Under the pieces are notes generated by a model that searched no databases, had not been told where the DNA came from, and saw only the letters and a program-made list of their open reading frames with translations. Position numbers and translations under genes: made by a program. Shown here one piece after another: positions 63,149 through 64,000 of a stretch of DNA of 64,000 bases (its first letter is position 1; each line of letters starts with the position of its first letter). The stretch covers positions 18,217,719-18,281,718 of the forward strand of contig NC_066323.1 of assembly GCF_022539315.1 (NCBI RefSeq), written 5' to 3'. The stretch is from Serinus canaria. Lineage: Eukaryota > Chordata > Aves > Passeriformes > Fringillidae.

Positions 63149-63842
63149 ATGGGCCAGAAAATCTCAGGGAGCATAAAGTCTGTGGATGTGAGGGAGCCCC
63201 CTTATAGACCCGTGAAACGAGAGCTGAGAGGCCCAGATTTCTGCAAGCCTGCGCGCCTGGACATGCTATTGGATATGCCCCCTGCCAAGCTGGAGGTCCA
63301 GTACAAACACGCTTGGAATAACGAAGATCGCTCATTAAATATATTTGTAAAGGAGGACGATAAACTGACTTTTCACAGGCACCCGGTGGCCCAGAGCACA
63401 GATTGCATCCGGGGCAAGGTGGGCTACACGCGGGGCCTGCACGTGTGGCAGATCCACTGGCCTACGAGGCAGCGGGGGACTCACGCCGTGGTGGGCGTCT
63501 CCACGGCCGAGGCGCCGCTGCACTCGGTGGGATACACATCCTTGGTTGGTAGCAACAATGAATCCTGGGGCTGGGATCTGGGGCGCAACAAACTCTACCA
63601 CAACTGTAAAAACCAGCCCGGGGTCACGTACCCCGTCTTTTTGGAGCCAGATGAGTCTTTTGTACTCCCAGACTCCTTACTGGTGGTTTTGGATATGGAT
63701 GAAGGGACGCTTAGCTTCATGGTCGATGGACAGTATCTTGGAGTGGCCTTCAGAGGACTAAAAGGGAAAAAACTCTACCCCATAGTCAGTGCAGTTTGGG
63801 GGCACTGTGAAATTACAATGAGATACATCAATGGACTTGACC
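63149..63842 (+). CDS. SPSB4: SPSB4 first coding exon (SPRY-domain/SOCS-box ubiquitin-ligase substrate receptor), partial
   Basis: The exon encodes 231 complete residues plus the first base of codon 232. The SPRY/B30.2 domain spans roughly residues 35-231. Residues that line the peptide pocket in SPSB proteins are present: R77, P79, A81, Y129 and V216-W217-G218. Family proteins bind (D/E)INNN-type peptides (Par-4, VASA, inducible NOS) and pass targets to a Cullin-RING E3 through a SOCS box; SPSB4 has also been linked to EphB2 fragment turnover. The N-terminus [17 protein letters not shown], the KRELRG segment, [12 protein letters not shown] and MRYINGLD fit SPSB4 better than SPSB1 as I remember the human paralogues. 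The ATG has G at -3 and G at +4. The donor is GACC|GTAAGT; beyond it the frame reads into intron and stops at 63877. The SOCS box (about 40 residues) must be in the next exon, outside the window. Human SPSB4 is 273 residues. Confidence 0.93.
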
Positions 63843-64000
63843 GTAAGTGTTACCACATTTTTTTGTTCCCCTCTTGATTTTTCTCATATATGGGTTTCTC
63901 TTTCTCCTTCTGCTGTGGACGGTATGCTGGGGGGAGCAGACTGTTCAGCTGTGAGGAGACTGCACCCCATATGTACTGCCCACAGTGAATGTATCTCTGT
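63843..64000 (+). other. SPSB4: Start of SPSB4 intron 2
   Basis: The intron begins GTAAGTGT after 63842 and runs off the window. The in-frame continuation reaches a stop within about 11 codons, so retention would truncate the protein just before the SOCS box. Confidence 0.85.

Overview
This is a vertebrate nuclear window, almost certainly from a bird and probably a passerine. The support is its CR1 LINE pieces, LTR fragments that look like bird endogenous-retrovirus LTRs, very sparse coding sequence, GT-AG splice signals and CpG depletion outside one strong CpG island. Nothing prokaryotic is present: no operons, CRISPR arrays or insertion sequences.

One gene can be supported, SPSB4 on the + strand. 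It encodes a SPRY-domain, SOCS-box substrate receptor for a Cullin-RING ubiquitin ligase. A CpG-island promoter lies at about 40.05-41.05 kb. A probable non-coding first exon ends at a GTAAGT donor after 40997. A first intron of about 22 kb follows. The first coding exon (63149-63842) carries the N-terminus and essentially the whole SPRY domain, and ends in phase 1 at a second GTAAGT donor. The SOCS-box exon lies beyond the right edge.

Layout: 1-40 kb is intergenic sequence upstream of SPSB4. It holds a probable LTR piece near the left end, a stretch with raised CpG at 5.7-7.15 kb, a probable LTR on the minus strand at 11.06-11.55 kb, a small CR1 tail at 15.45 kb, and an intact solo LTR at 25.96-26.70 kb with a 4-bp target-site duplication. 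Two decayed LTRs of one family in opposite orientation lie at 29.5-30.0 and 31.7-32.2 kb. Two stretches (18.9-20.0 and 27.4-28.25 kb) look like possible conserved regulatory DNA, but only comparison with other genomes could show that. Intron 1 (41-63 kb) is mostly unique sequence with a nested pair of CR1 elements at 53.8-54.4 kb.

Most open frames in the window have no recognisable domain or codon signature and are treated as chance. I found no new biological system. The points most worth checking are the start of the SPSB4 mRNA (possible overlapping upstream frame, two competing acceptors, a G-quadruplex motif), the nested CR1 insertion, the solo LTR that mimics a CpG island, and the CpG-rich distal block.
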